Source: Prochlorococcus marinus XMU1419 (GTDB lineage Bacteria; Cyanobacteriota; Cyanobacteriia; PCC-6307; Cyanobiaceae). Taken from it: 64,000 bases of DNA. A model generated the notes under the pieces. That model ran no database searches and had not been told where the DNA came from. It was given only the letters and a program-made list of their open reading frames with translations. A program made the position numbers and the translations under genes. Positions 36,393-45,283 of this stretch are shown piece after piece (positions within the stretch are counted from its first letter, which is position 1; each line of letters begins with the position of its first letter). Location of the stretch: positions 372,001-436,000 of the forward strand of contig NZ_JAAORO010000001.1 of NCBI RefSeq assembly GCF_017695955.1. Reading direction: 5' to 3'.

Positions 36393-37046
36393 ATGTTTAC
36401 AGGAATAATTCAATCAGTTGGAAAACTAAGACAAGAAAAAAATATTTTAGAAATTGAAATACTAGATAATTTATTTGATATGGCAATCGGTGACAGCATA
36501 GCTGTTGATGGAATTTGTTTGACAGTTAAAGAGATTTTTCAAAATAAATTTACTGTTGATGTTAGTGAGGAGACATTAAAAAAAACAACTTTAGGAATAA
36601 AGTCCAACCTGAATCAGATTGTAAATTTGGAGCCCGCTCTTAGGGTATCTGACCGTCTAGGAGGGCATATAGTCAGCGGACATGTTGATGGCCTAGGGAC
36701 GGTAGAGAATATAGAAAAATTAGAGAAATCTTGGCTCTTATCAATAAAGTGGAAAAATAATAATTTTTCAAAATATGTAGTTAATAAAGGGAGTATTTGT
36801 GTAAATGGTATAAGTCTTACAATCGCAAAATATGAGCAGGAAGGAGAAATTTTCACTATTGCGATAATTCCTCATACTTGGCATAACACAAATCTAAATA
36901 AATTAAATATCGGTGACAGCGTAAACCTTGAGGCAGATGCACTAATTAAATATGTAGAGAAATTACTTTTATTTAATAAAAATAGTAATCAAGATTTATC
37001 TTCAAATAATATTTCTTCCGAGTGGCTTAAAGAAAACGGTTGGTAA
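36393..37046 (+). CDS. ribE: Riboflavin synthase alpha subunit
   Basis: Dismutates two 6,7-dimethyl-8-ribityllumazines to riboflavin. It is 217 aa with two lumazine-binding repeats, the first starting MFTGIIQSVGKL and containing GDSIAVDGICLTVKEI, the second starting GGHIVSGHVDGLGTVE and containing GSICVNGISLTIAKYE. FTIAIIPHTWHNTNL is the classic C-terminal signature. The gene is often called ribC or ribE depending on the organism. Confidence 0.95.
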   Translation: MFTGIIQSVGKLRQEKNILEIEILDNLFDMAIGDSIAVDGICLTVKEIFQNKFTVDVSEETLKKTTLGIKSNLNQIVNLEPALRVSDRLGGHIVSGHVDGLGTVENIEKLEKSWLLSIKWKNNNFSKYVVNKGSICVNGISLTIAKYEQEGEIFTIAIIPHTWHNTNLNKLNIGDSVNLEADALIKYVEKLLLFNKNSNQDLSSNNISSEWLKENGW

Positions 37047-37056
37047 AAAATATTTT

Positions 37057-37410
37057 TTAATTTAATGGAATCAGATAAATTGTTTTTGATTCTTTTTTAA
37101 GATCGATTTTAAATTCCTGTCCAGGTTCTAGACCTAATTTTTTGGTGTAGGCATGACCAATTAATAGGTTTCCATTACCATGAACTTTAGTTTTGAATTC
37201 TGTCTGTCTGCCTCTTGAAGCTCTATTACCATTTTTCCCCTGACGACCATTTCCTATTTTGTAACCCTTAGCTTCAATAAGAGCTTTATAAAAACTTTTT
37301 CTTAATATTCTTCCGCTAGGACCTACGTAACCACAACCTTTTGCTATCTCATCTTCAGATTTTTTACTTAATAATTTTGCTTTTTCAAGAAGTTCTTTTC
37401 CTTCTAGCAT
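37057..37410 (-). CDS. cyAbrB-family transcriptional regulator
   Basis: A 117-aa DNA-binding protein of the cyanobacterial AbrB group. It shows ELLEKAKLLSKKSEDEIAKG and CGYVGPSGRILRKSFYKALI in the N-terminal half, and a C-terminal AbrB-like beta segment with KVHGNGNLLIGHAYTKKLG and LEPGQEFKIDL. Members regulate carbon and nitrogen genes in other cyanobacteria, with the targets here unknown. It converges with ribE and lies downstream of nothing obvious, so is likely monocistronic. Confidence 0.85.
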   Translation of the reverse strand: MLEGKELLEKAKLLSKKSEDEIAKGCGYVGPSGRILRKSFYKALIEAKGYKIGNGRQGKNGNRASRGRQTEFKTKVHGNGNLLIGHAYTKKLGLEPGQEFKIDLKKESKTIYLIPLN

Positions 37411-37507
37411 TATCTAACAAATTTCTAATTATATATTCTTACTAAAAAGGAGAACTGTGGCAATATAAATTAATAAAAAATATATTTAATTTTTATAATT
37501 TAGCTTT

Positions 37508-38110
37508 TTATAAAAGATACAAAATAATAAATAAAATAACCCATATTCCATCTACAAAATGCCAGTACAATTCAACAGCTTCCAAAGGGAAAATATTTTG
37601 ACTAGTTATTCTTCCGCCCTTGATTCTCGATTGCCAAGCAATAATTAAAATCATTAAAGTACCTAAAGTGACATGTAATCCATGAAAACCAGTGAGAGCA
37701 TAAAAAGTACTTGCAAATAAATTATCGGTTAATCCAAAAGGTAAATGAAAATATTCAAATAATTGACATATTAAAAATAAAATTCCAAGAAAAGCAGTAA
37801 AAAATAACCATTTTTGGGATTCAGAGTTTTTATCTTTTAAAAGTGCTTTGCCTGCTTTATGGAAAGTTGCACTACTAACAAGTAACAAAATTGTATTGAG
37901 TGTAGGTATTGGTAGTTCTAATTCATAAATAGCACCATCAGGTAATGGATTTACTGCTTTATAAGTTAAATAGGCAGCGAAGAATCCAGCAAAAGTCATT
38001 CCATCTGCAATTAGGAAAGTTATAAGACCAAACATTCTAAAGTCTTCATGTGTTTCAGCGGCTTCAGAATTGTTTTTTTGAATTTCTTTTGAGCTATCTA
38101 GAGTTGTCAT
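37508..38110 (-). CDS. ctaE: Cytochrome c oxidase subunit III
   Basis: A 200-aa membrane subunit with five helices, short form as in cyanobacteria (lacks the first two helices of mitochondrial subunit III). Key segments are FGLITFLIADGMTFAGFFAA (about 27-46), FYALTGFHGLHVTLGTLMIL near 135 and VELYWHFVDGIWVILFIILY at the C terminus. It closes the ctaC-ctaD-ctaE operon, starting 6 bp after ctaD. Confidence 0.96.
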   Translation of the reverse strand: MTTLDSSKEIQKNNSEAAETHEDFRMFGLITFLIADGMTFAGFFAAYLTYKAVNPLPDGAIYELELPIPTLNTILLLVSSATFHKAGKALLKDKNSESQKWLFFTAFLGILFLICQLFEYFHLPFGLTDNLFASTFYALTGFHGLHVTLGTLMILIIAWQSRIKGGRITSQNIFPLEAVELYWHFVDGIWVILFIILYLL

Positions 38111-38116
38111 ATGTTT

Positions 38117-39742
38117 TTATTTTAGTTCAGAAATTTCTTTACCATAACCATATGGTTCTTCAACTAATGGAGCTTCTCCTTCCCAATTTTCAACTGGAGG
38201 TGGAGAAGATGTTAACCATTCAGGTGTAAGAGCATTCCAAGGGTTATCTCCAGCATCTTTTCCATTCCTCAAACTAAGGAATACATTTATTAAAAAAGGA
38301 ATTGTACTTATAGCCATCAAAAGAGCCCCAAGGCTACTAATTTGATTAACGAACTGGAATTGAGGATCATATTCAGCAACTCTTCTTGGCATTCCATTTA
38401 AACCAAGCCAATGTTGAGGAGCAAAGCACAAGTTAAATCCAATAAAGGTAATGATAAAATGTAAAATTCCAAATTTTTCATTTAGCATTTTTCCAGTTAC
38501 TTTGGGGAACCAATGATAAATTGAAGAGAAAATAATAAAAACAGTCCCTCCATAAACTATGTAATGAAAATGGGCTACAACAAAATATGTATCATGTACA
38601 TGAATATCGAAAGGTACCTGTGCCAAAGCAACTCCTGTGATACCTCCAAAAACAAAATTTATAATAAATCCGCAAGAGAATAACATTGCACTATTGATGG
38701 AAATTTTACCTCCCCATAATGTTGCAACCCAATTGAAAAATTTTATACCTGTTGGAACAGCAATAAATGCCGTGGCAATAGTAAAGAACAATCTCATCCA
38801 AGGGGGCGTTCCACTCGTAAACATGTGATGGGCCCAAACTACTAAACCTAAAACTACTATCCCCATTATTGAAAAAACCATTGTTGTATATCCAAAAAGT
38901 GGTTTTCTAGCATGTACGGGAAGTATTTCACTAACTAAACCAAAGGCAGGAAGGACCATAATGTATACAGCTGGATGAGAATAAAACCAAAATAAATGCT
39001 GATAAACTACGACATTGCCACCCAAGACAGGATTGAAAAACCCTGTATTAGCTATGATATCGAAGCTGAGTAGAATTAAAGTGCCAGCTAATACAGGAGT
39101 TGATAAAACAACTAATAGACTTGTTCCAAGCATTGCCCAACAATACATTGGCAATTGCATAAGTTTTAAGCCTGGCCTTCTTAATTTGATAATGGTCGCG
39201 ATAAAGTTTATTCCACCAAATATAGAACTGCCTCCAAGCAATAGAACGCTCAGAATCCAAATAATTTGTCCTGATTGAGGAGTAGTTATGCTCAAAGGTG
39301 GATAAGCAGTCCATCCAGCCTGAGCAGCACCATCAACAAAATAGCTTGCTACCAGCATCAAACCTGAAGGAGGAATTAACCAAAAAGCTACGGCATTTAA
39401 TCTTGGGAATGCCATATCTCTCGCACCTACATAAAATGGAATTAAATAATTTCCAAAAGCACCGTTAACTACAGGCACTATCCAAAGGAATATCATTATT
39501 GTTCCGTGTAAAGTTAAAACTTGGTTATAAACATCTCTTGGCATGAAATCAGACATTGGGCTGGAGAGTTCAATTCTTATAGCGCTCGCTAAGGTTCCTC
39601 CTATTAAATAAAAGAGAAAACCACAAACCAAGTATTGAATACCAATTACTTTATGATCAAGGCTAAAACTAAAGTATCTAAGCCATCCTTTAGGTTGTAG
39701 ACTTTCATTATTAGCTTTTTGTGGATCAATTGATATTGTCAT
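38117..39742 (-). CDS. ctaD: Cytochrome c oxidase subunit I
   Basis: Catalytic heme-copper subunit of aa3-type terminal oxidase, 541 aa, about 12 helices. Heme/copper ligands are recognisable in LTLHGTIMIFLWI, WFYSHPAVYIMVLPAFG (CuB His and cross-linked Tyr region), WAHHMFTSGTPPW and VHDTYFVVAHFHYIVYGG. It overlaps ctaC by 4 bp (ATGA), so the subunits are translationally coupled. Confidence 0.98.
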   Translation of the reverse strand: MTISIDPQKANNESLQPKGWLRYFSFSLDHKVIGIQYLVCGFLFYLIGGTLASAIRIELSSPMSDFMPRDVYNQVLTLHGTIMIFLWIVPVVNGAFGNYLIPFYVGARDMAFPRLNAVAFWLIPPSGLMLVASYFVDGAAQAGWTAYPPLSITTPQSGQIIWILSVLLLGGSSIFGGINFIATIIKLRRPGLKLMQLPMYCWAMLGTSLLVVLSTPVLAGTLILLSFDIIANTGFFNPVLGGNVVVYQHLFWFYSHPAVYIMVLPAFGLVSEILPVHARKPLFGYTTMVFSIMGIVVLGLVVWAHHMFTSGTPPWMRLFFTIATAFIAVPTGIKFFNWVATLWGGKISINSAMLFSCGFIINFVFGGITGVALAQVPFDIHVHDTYFVVAHFHYIVYGGTVFIIFSSIYHWFPKVTGKMLNEKFGILHFIITFIGFNLCFAPQHWLGLNGMPRRVAEYDPQFQFVNQISSLGALLMAISTIPFLINVFLSLRNGKDAGDNPWNALTPEWLTSSPPPVENWEGEAPLVEEPYGYGKEISELK

Positions 39743-40542
39743 AAATTTACCTCTGGTTTTTTGTTTTTGTTAAACCATTCGTTGTAGTCAGATTCTTCTT
39801 CAACAATTATCGAAGCTCTCATTCCTCCATGATATGGGCCACATAATTCTGCGCAAATTATCGGATATTTTCCTACTTTTGTAGGAGTGAAATTTAGGAT
39901 AGTCGGTTGTCCAGGAATAATATCCTGCTTAATTCTGAACTCTGGTACCCAAAAAGCATGAATGACATCTTTGGATTCCATTTTCATTGATATTTTTTGA
40001 TCAACAGGAACGTGTAGTTCTCCTGATATGAAATTGCCCTTGGGATAATTGAATAGAAATGCAAATTGCATAGCTGAAACTTCAATTGATAAATTATTTA
40101 TTGCTATTTCATTATCAGAAGTCTGACTTATTCCAGCCCATATTTTTTCAGTGTTAGAACTCATCATTTCATGGTTATGATTTAGTTCTTTCATCCCTCC
40201 CATTCGGTCGTAGATGTTGTAGCTATATAGACCTATTAATAAAACAATTATTGAAGGGATAATTGTCCATACAATTTCTAAGCTTAAATTTCCCTCTAAA
40301 GCTATACCATCGCCTATCTGATCATTTCTTTTCCTAAATTTAAATAAGCTATAAATAACTGCTATTGTCATTCCTATAAAAATAATTAATCCAATAATGA
40401 AAAGAATTTTAAAAAGTTCATCGTAAATTGGTGCATTAATACTTGCTTCCGCTGGGAGCAAATTTACATTAAAACCAATCCAAAAAGATATAGCAAAAAC
40501 GAGCGAAATAATTAGTATTAAATAAATGTTTTTATTTAACAA
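39739..40542 (-). CDS. ctaC: Cytochrome c oxidase subunit II
   Basis: A 267-aa subunit that receives electrons from the soluble cytochrome c or plastocyanin. Two N-terminal membrane segments lie at about 7-25 and 42-67, followed by a cupredoxin domain. The CuA site is complete: CAELCGPYHGGM (about 228-239) plus the upstream His in KDVIHAFWVPEF. First gene of the operon, divergent from ctaA. Confidence 0.97.
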   Translation of the reverse strand: MLNKNIYLILIISLVFAISFWIGFNVNLLPAEASINAPIYDELFKILFIIGLIIFIGMTIAVIYSLFKFRKRNDQIGDGIALEGNLSLEIVWTIIPSIIVLLIGLYSYNIYDRMGGMKELNHNHEMMSSNTEKIWAGISQTSDNEIAINNLSIEVSAMQFAFLFNYPKGNFISGELHVPVDQKISMKMESKDVIHAFWVPEFRIKQDIIPGQPTILNFTPTKVGKYPIICAELCGPYHGGMRASIIVEEESDYNEWFNKNKKPEVNL

Positions 40543-40804
40543 TTGATTCCTTAAAAATTTGTATATATCCCCAAGATATTCAATTTTTTTAATCCTGCAT
40601 CCTTTGTTAAAAGAAAAACATTTAAATTCACAACTTCTTAAGATTTACGAAATGAAAGGCGTATTATTAATAACTTTTTAGAGTTAATTGTCAGGGAAAA
40701 AAGATTAAATTAGTAAATTATTTTTTAAATTAAACATATTAATTTTTAATTAATGTTTGGTTTTTGAATCTAATTTATTATGCAAAATAATAGGTTTTAT
40801 CCAT

Positions 40805-41731
40805 TTGATTAATAACCAATTATATAAATCAAAATATCTGACAATTTTTAAAAGATTGGGAAGTCATAGCGTACTCGCACTTATCGCACTAATCGTTATT
40901 GGAGGTGCTACGAGAGTCATGGAGGCGGGACTTGCCTGCCCAGATTGGCCATTGTGTTATGGATCTTTTTTGCCTTTTAATCATATGAACCTAAGAGTAT
41001 TTCTAGAGTGGTTTCATCGTCTAGATGCTTTTCTGGTTGGAATATTAATTCTTTTTAAATTTTCCCTTTCAATTATTTGGAAAAATGAAATTCCAAATTG
41101 GTTGCCTAAAACTTATTCATTATTACTTTTTCTAGTTATTGTCCAAGGATCTTTTGGAGCTTTAACAGTTATAAACCTGCTCGATTCATATACTGTTACT
41201 GGCCATCTTTTAATAGCTTTTCTACTTCTCATCACAACAATTTCAATAAATCAAAATTTAGAAAATGACGACATAGAAGAGCCATTAATTTGGTGGAGAT
41301 TATTATTGCTTTTTCCTCTTTTACTTACTCTGATTCAATCTTTTATTGGAGTAAGGCTTTCATCAACTTGGTCAGCACATATTTGCTTATCTTTTAATAA
41401 ACAATGTCTAATTCTAAATACTCATAAATTATTTGCTTTTCCAGTTGCTTTTTCAATTCTATTGATTATTGCTACTGCAATTTATAAGAGAAATTTGCTT
41501 AATGAAAATTGGAAATATCTTTCAGCACTTATTTTTCTCTTGTTTTCCCAAATTGCTTTGGGTGTTTTAAGTCTTAAAACAAATTTGAATGAACCTATTT
41601 TTATTATCGGTCATCAACTTAACGCCTCTTTATTTATTGCGATATTAACAACATTAATTTTTAGAAATCCTTTTACCAAAAAAGGCCTAGACCACTCCCT
41701 TAATTCTCAAATGGTTGGTATCAATTCATGA
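40805..41731 (+). CDS. ctaA: Heme A synthase (CtaA/COX15)
   Basis: Membrane oxygenase that converts heme O to heme A for the oxidase encoded next door. About eight helices. The heme-ligand histidines are in [22 protein letters not shown] and [25 protein letters not shown] is a strong family signature. No in-frame ATG lies before the first helix. I chose the TTG at 40805, which leaves about 17 residues before the first helix as in relatives; the frame is open upstream to a TTG at 40757. It overlaps ctaB by 4 bp. Confidence 0.9.
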   Translation: MINNQLYKSKYLTIFKRLGSHSVLALIALIVIGGATRVMEAGLACPDWPLCYGSFLPFNHMNLRVFLEWFHRLDAFLVGILILFKFSLSIIWKNEIPNWLPKTYSLLLFLVIVQGSFGALTVINLLDSYTVTGHLLIAFLLLITTISINQNLENDDIEEPLIWWRLLLLFPLLLTLIQSFIGVRLSSTWSAHICLSFNKQCLILNTHKLFAFPVAFSILLIIATAIYKRNLLNENWKYLSALIFLLFSQIALGVLSLKTNLNEPIFIIGHQLNASLFIAILTTLIFRNPFTKKGLDHSLNSQMVGINS

Positions 41732-42729
41732 ACAGTAGTAACTTAGAAAACTTTAACTATAATTCTCCAACTAGGGATGAAGTTGTACCTTCAAGAAAAA
41801 GATTAACTTTGCCACCTTGGCTTGAAGTAGCAAAACCTAGATTAATCCCGCTTTTATTGGCAACAACTTTGGGAGGAATGGCTTTAACAGAGGAATGGCC
41901 TTTGTCTTCGCCAAAACTTATCTGTACTTTAGGAGGAGGCGCTTTGGCAGCAGCAGCAGCAGGAGCTCTTAATTGTTTGTGGGAAATGGAATTAGACAAG
42001 AGGATGACAAGAACTAGCAGAAGAGCCTTGCCAGCTGGAAAGTTATCATCTGAGACTGTATTTTTAGCTGCTGTATCATGTACTTTGGCAGCTTCGATGC
42101 TTTTAGTAAGTGGTGTAAATTATTTGGCTGCGGGTCTAACTCTTCTTGGGTTATTTAGCTACGTCATTTTATATACAGTTATTTTGAAACCTCGTACAAC
42201 TAAAAACATTGTTTTCGGAGGAGTTGCTGGTGCGATTCCACCCTTAGTTGGAGCATCTGCTGCCACAGGGCATGTAGGGCTTAGTGGTTGGTGGTTGTTT
42301 GGTTTAGTAATGTTATGGACCCCAGCTCATTTTTGGGCACTTGCAATTCTTTTGAAGGATGATTACGCATCTGTTGGTATCCCTATGCTCCCTTCTGTTA
42401 AAGGATCTGTTTTTACTGCCAAGGCGATTTCTCGTTACGGATGGGCAACAGTTTTAATGAGTATTTTGGGAGTCTTTGCTTTACCTGAAGGTGGTCTCTT
42501 ATACGGAATTATGTTATTGCCATTTAATGGAAGACTTTTGCAATTAATAAATGAATTAAAGAAATCTCCTGATGATCTTTCAAGAGCAAAGTCTCTTTTT
42601 AGGTGGTCTATTTTATATATGTTTGGTATTTGTCTTTTGTTATTAATTTCCAGAACCCAACTATCCGTAGAATTTGAGCAGCAATCTATGCAAATATTTT
42701 TATCTATAATATCCCTGCTTAGTAATTAA
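41728..42729 (+). CDS. ctaB: Protoheme IX farnesyltransferase (heme O synthase)
   Basis: UbiA-superfamily enzyme that farnesylates heme B. It is 333 aa, with eight or nine helices. The prenyl-diphosphate site is [20 protein letters not shown] (about 88-107), and the region [16 protein letters not shown] near 200 is the CtaB signature. Its start overlaps ctaA by ATGA, so heme O and heme A synthesis are translationally coupled, and the divergent ctaCDE supplies the apo-oxidase. Confidence 0.97.
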   Translation: MNSSNLENFNYNSPTRDEVVPSRKRLTLPPWLEVAKPRLIPLLLATTLGGMALTEEWPLSSPKLICTLGGGALAAAAAGALNCLWEMELDKRMTRTSRRALPAGKLSSETVFLAAVSCTLAASMLLVSGVNYLAAGLTLLGLFSYVILYTVILKPRTTKNIVFGGVAGAIPPLVGASAATGHVGLSGWWLFGLVMLWTPAHFWALAILLKDDYASVGIPMLPSVKGSVFTAKAISRYGWATVLMSILGVFALPEGGLLYGIMLLPFNGRLLQLINELKKSPDDLSRAKSLFRWSILYMFGICLLLLISRTQLSVEFEQQSMQIFLSIISLLSN

Positions 42730-42765
42730 ATTAGATGTAAAATGTTTTTTAAGTAAGTTGTAAGT

Positions 42766-43785
42766 TTGATGAATTATATAAAAGTTCAAGGGCTCTCAAA
42801 ATCTTATTCAGATATCAATGCATTAAAAAATTTATCGATGGAAATTGAAGCTGGCACATTATTTGGAATACTAGGTCCAAATGGTGCTGGTAAATCTACT
42901 CTAATAAAAATACTCGCTACTTTAATAGAGCCTGATAGTGGAGAAGTTTTTATAAATAATATTAATCTGATAAAAAATTCAAGGAAAATTAGAGAGTTAA
43001 TTGGTTATGTTGCCCAAGATATTGCACTTGATAAAATCTTAACGGGACGAGAACTTTTGGATTTTCAATCAGATTTATATCACATTAACAAAAACAAAAA
43101 ATTTGAAAGGATAAAGAAATTAATAGATCAATTAGAAATGAATGATTGGATTGATCGTAAGTGCGGAACTTATTCTGGTGGAATGAAAAGAAGAATAGAT
43201 CTGGCAGCTGGACTTTTACATTTGCCCCAAGTATTAATTTTGGATGAACCTACAGTTGGTTTAGATATTGAAAGTAGAAATATTATATGGCAACTTTTGA
43301 AAGATTTGAGAAATAATGGAATGACCATCATATTAAGCAGTCACTATCTTGATGAAATAGATAAATTGGCAGATAGATTAGTAATAATTGATGATGGAAG
43401 AGTTATAGCACAAGGGACTCCTGCAGAGCTCAAAAATAAATTAGGGGGAGATAGAGTAACTTTGAAAGTAAGAGAATTTAGTAATCACGAAGAAGCAAAA
43501 AATATATGTCAAATTTTATCTTCAATAGATGGAATTAGTCAGATTATCATAAATGAAGCTCAAGGTTTCTCGATAAATTTTGTAGCAGATAAAGAAAAAG
43601 ATTTACTTACGAAACTCAAAGTGGAATTGGCCTTCTCAAAGTTTGAAATTTTTTCTCTAACGCAAAGTCAGCCAAGCTTGGATGATGTATATCTTCAGGC
43701 AACTGGGAAAACATTATTGGATGCCGAAATTTCTATGGCAGGGAAAAGAGATCTTAAAAAAGAATCAAAGCAATCAATGCGATAA
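42766..43785 (+). CDS. ABC-2 type exporter ATPase (DrrA/NatA-like)
   Basis: A 339-aa ATPase. Walker A GPNGAGKST (near 38), signature YSGGMKRRIDLAAGL (near 137), Walker B VLILDEPTVGLD and switch LSSHYLDE are complete. The YSGGMKRR signature and C-terminal extension of about 100 residues are typical of DrrA-type drug or polysaccharide exporters. It is 36 bp after ctaB and 47 bp before its likely permease. The substrate is unknown, and the link with heme A synthesis is only positional. Confidence 0.88.
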   Translation: MMNYIKVQGLSKSYSDINALKNLSMEIEAGTLFGILGPNGAGKSTLIKILATLIEPDSGEVFINNINLIKNSRKIRELIGYVAQDIALDKILTGRELLDFQSDLYHINKNKKFERIKKLIDQLEMNDWIDRKCGTYSGGMKRRIDLAAGLLHLPQVLILDEPTVGLDIESRNIIWQLLKDLRNNGMTIILSSHYLDEIDKLADRLVIIDDGRVIAQGTPAELKNKLGGDRVTLKVREFSNHEEAKNICQILSSIDGISQIIINEAQGFSINFVADKEKDLLTKLKVELAFSKFEIFSLTQSQPSLDDVYLQATGKTLLDAEISMAGKRDLKKESKQSMR

Positions 43786-43832
43786 AAAACTTTTGGTTAA
43801 CTAACTATAATGAATACTAAATACTGCTAATT

Positions 43833-44657
43833 ATGGAATTACAACAGTATAATTTATTTTTTTTATATCAAGAAACATTTGCCTTAACAAAGAGGTTATT
43901 TATTCAACTAAAAAGAAGACCATCAACTCTTTTAGCAGGAATATTACAACCCATAATTTGGCTTTTTTTATTTGGAGCACTGTTCTCTAAAGCTCCTGAA
44001 GGTTTTTTACCAGGAGTTGATTCTTATGGGAACTTTTTAGGGGCGGGACTTATTGTTTTTACTGCTTTTAGCGGGGCCCTAAACTCTGGTCTCCCTTTAA
44101 TGTTTGATAGAGAGTTTGGATTTCTTAATAGATTACTTGTGGCTCCTTTAACTAGTAGATTATCCATAGTTTTATCTTCTTTTTTTTACATAACAATCCT
44201 GAGCTTTGTTCAGAGTATTGTAATAATGGTTGTTTCATATATTTTGGGTTATGGATGGCCAAACTTATATGGTTTAGGAATTGTTTTTACAACACTAATT
44301 TTATTAGTTCTTTTTGTGACATCAATAAGTTTATGTTTAGCGTTTGTTTTGCCAGGACATATTGAATTAATCGCTCTTATATTTGTAATAAACTTACCTC
44401 TTCTTTTCGCAAGCACTGCTTTAGCTCCAATCTCTTTTATGCCAAATTGGCTAGGTTGGTTAGCCTCATTAAATCCATTAACATTTGCGATTGAACCTAT
44501 TAGGACTGCTTATACAGAAACTATGAATTTAGATCTAGTGGCTTTACATGCCCCATATGGTGATTTAACTTGTAAGAGTTGTATATCAATTTTATTTTCC
44601 TTAACAGTTTTTTCCTTGGTTATCATAAGGCCTCTGTTAAATAGAAAGTTAAATTAA
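43833..44657 (+). CDS. ABC-2 type exporter permease
   Basis: A 274-aa membrane protein with six predicted helices. It has RRPSTLLAGILQPIIWLFLF (about 29-48), LMFDREFGFLNRLLVAPLTS near 90, typical of the ABC-2 family, and LNPLTFAIEPIRTAYTE near 215. It is paired with the ATPase gene just upstream. The repeat-bearing ORF follows 7 bp later, so all three may be one transcript. Confidence 0.87.
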   Translation: MELQQYNLFFLYQETFALTKRLFIQLKRRPSTLLAGILQPIIWLFLFGALFSKAPEGFLPGVDSYGNFLGAGLIVFTAFSGALNSGLPLMFDREFGFLNRLLVAPLTSRLSIVLSSFFYITILSFVQSIVIMVVSYILGYGWPNLYGLGIVFTTLILLVLFVTSISLCLAFVLPGHIELIALIFVINLPLLFASTALAPISFMPNWLGWLASLNPLTFAIEPIRTAYTETMNLDLVALHAPYGDLTCKSCISILFSLTVFSLVIIRPLLNRKLN

Positions 44658-44664
44658 TAAATTT

Positions 44665-45279
44665 ATGCTTTTAAAAAATCATCTAATAGAAGTTTTTAAA
44701 AAAGCCTCTTCAGAAAATAACATTTTGCTTAAAGAAAATATTGTTCTTAAGTGGGTGCATAGATTTGGTATTGATTCTTTAAATGATTTATTAATCCATA
44801 CCCCAGCTCTAAGGGAATATCAGCATGAAGAAGAAAATCAAGAACAAACTACTTTAATGTCTGAAGTCGATGAAGCAGAAAATCAAGAACAAACTACTTT
44901 AATGTCTGAAGTCGATGAAGCAGAAAATCAAGAACAAACTACTTTAATGTCTGAAGTCGATGAAGCAGAAAATCAAGAACAAACTACTTTAATGTCTGAA
45001 GTCGATGAAGCAGAAAATCAAGAACAAACTACTTTAATGTCTGAAGTCGATGAAGCAGAAAATCAAGAACAAACTAAACTTCATTCATCAAAAACTTTTG
45101 AAAACAAAGAAGAAACAAAGTTGGAATTAAATCGTCTAAAAACTTCTATTAGTGATGGAATATTTAGCAAAGATCAAAATTTTAATAATATAAAACAACT
45201 TTCTGATAACCAGAAATTACCATTGCCTAATATTAAAAATTTAAGAAAGTGGATTAATAAGGATAAAAAAGCAAGTTAA
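44665..45279 (+). CDS. Hypothetical protein with five exact 15-aa repeats
   Basis: A 204-aa soluble protein, function unknown. Residues 1-56 look folded and helical (LKWVHRFGIDSLNDLLIHTP). From residue 57 there are five identical units ENQEQTTLMSEVDEA and a partial sixth, then a charged tail with LPNIKNLRKWINKDKKAS. The repeats are acidic and likely disordered or a helical linker. The ORF is intact and follows the ABC permease gene after 7 bp. Repeat-free ends suggest a real protein with a variable-length linker. Confidence 0.65.
   Translation: MLLKNHLIEVFKKASSENNILLKENIVLKWVHRFGIDSLNDLLIHTPALREYQHEEENQEQTTLMSEVDEAENQEQTTLMSEVDEAENQEQTTLMSEVDEAENQEQTTLMSEVDEAENQEQTTLMSEVDEAENQEQTKLHSSKTFENKEETKLELNRLKTSISDGIFSKDQNFNNIKQLSDNQKLPLPNIKNLRKWINKDKKAS
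44833..45075 (+). repeat. Tandem repeat, 45 bp x 5 plus 18-bp partial
   Basis: Five perfectly identical 45-bp units (44833-45057) and the first 18 bases of a sixth (45058-45075). The period is a multiple of three, so copy-number change keeps the frame. There are no spacers. Confidence 0.97.
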
Positions 45280-45283
45280 ATTT

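Noticed and set aside
44833-45075. CRISPR-like array
   Set aside because: The 45-bp units are directly adjacent with no spacers, are in frame in an ORF and no cas gene is present.
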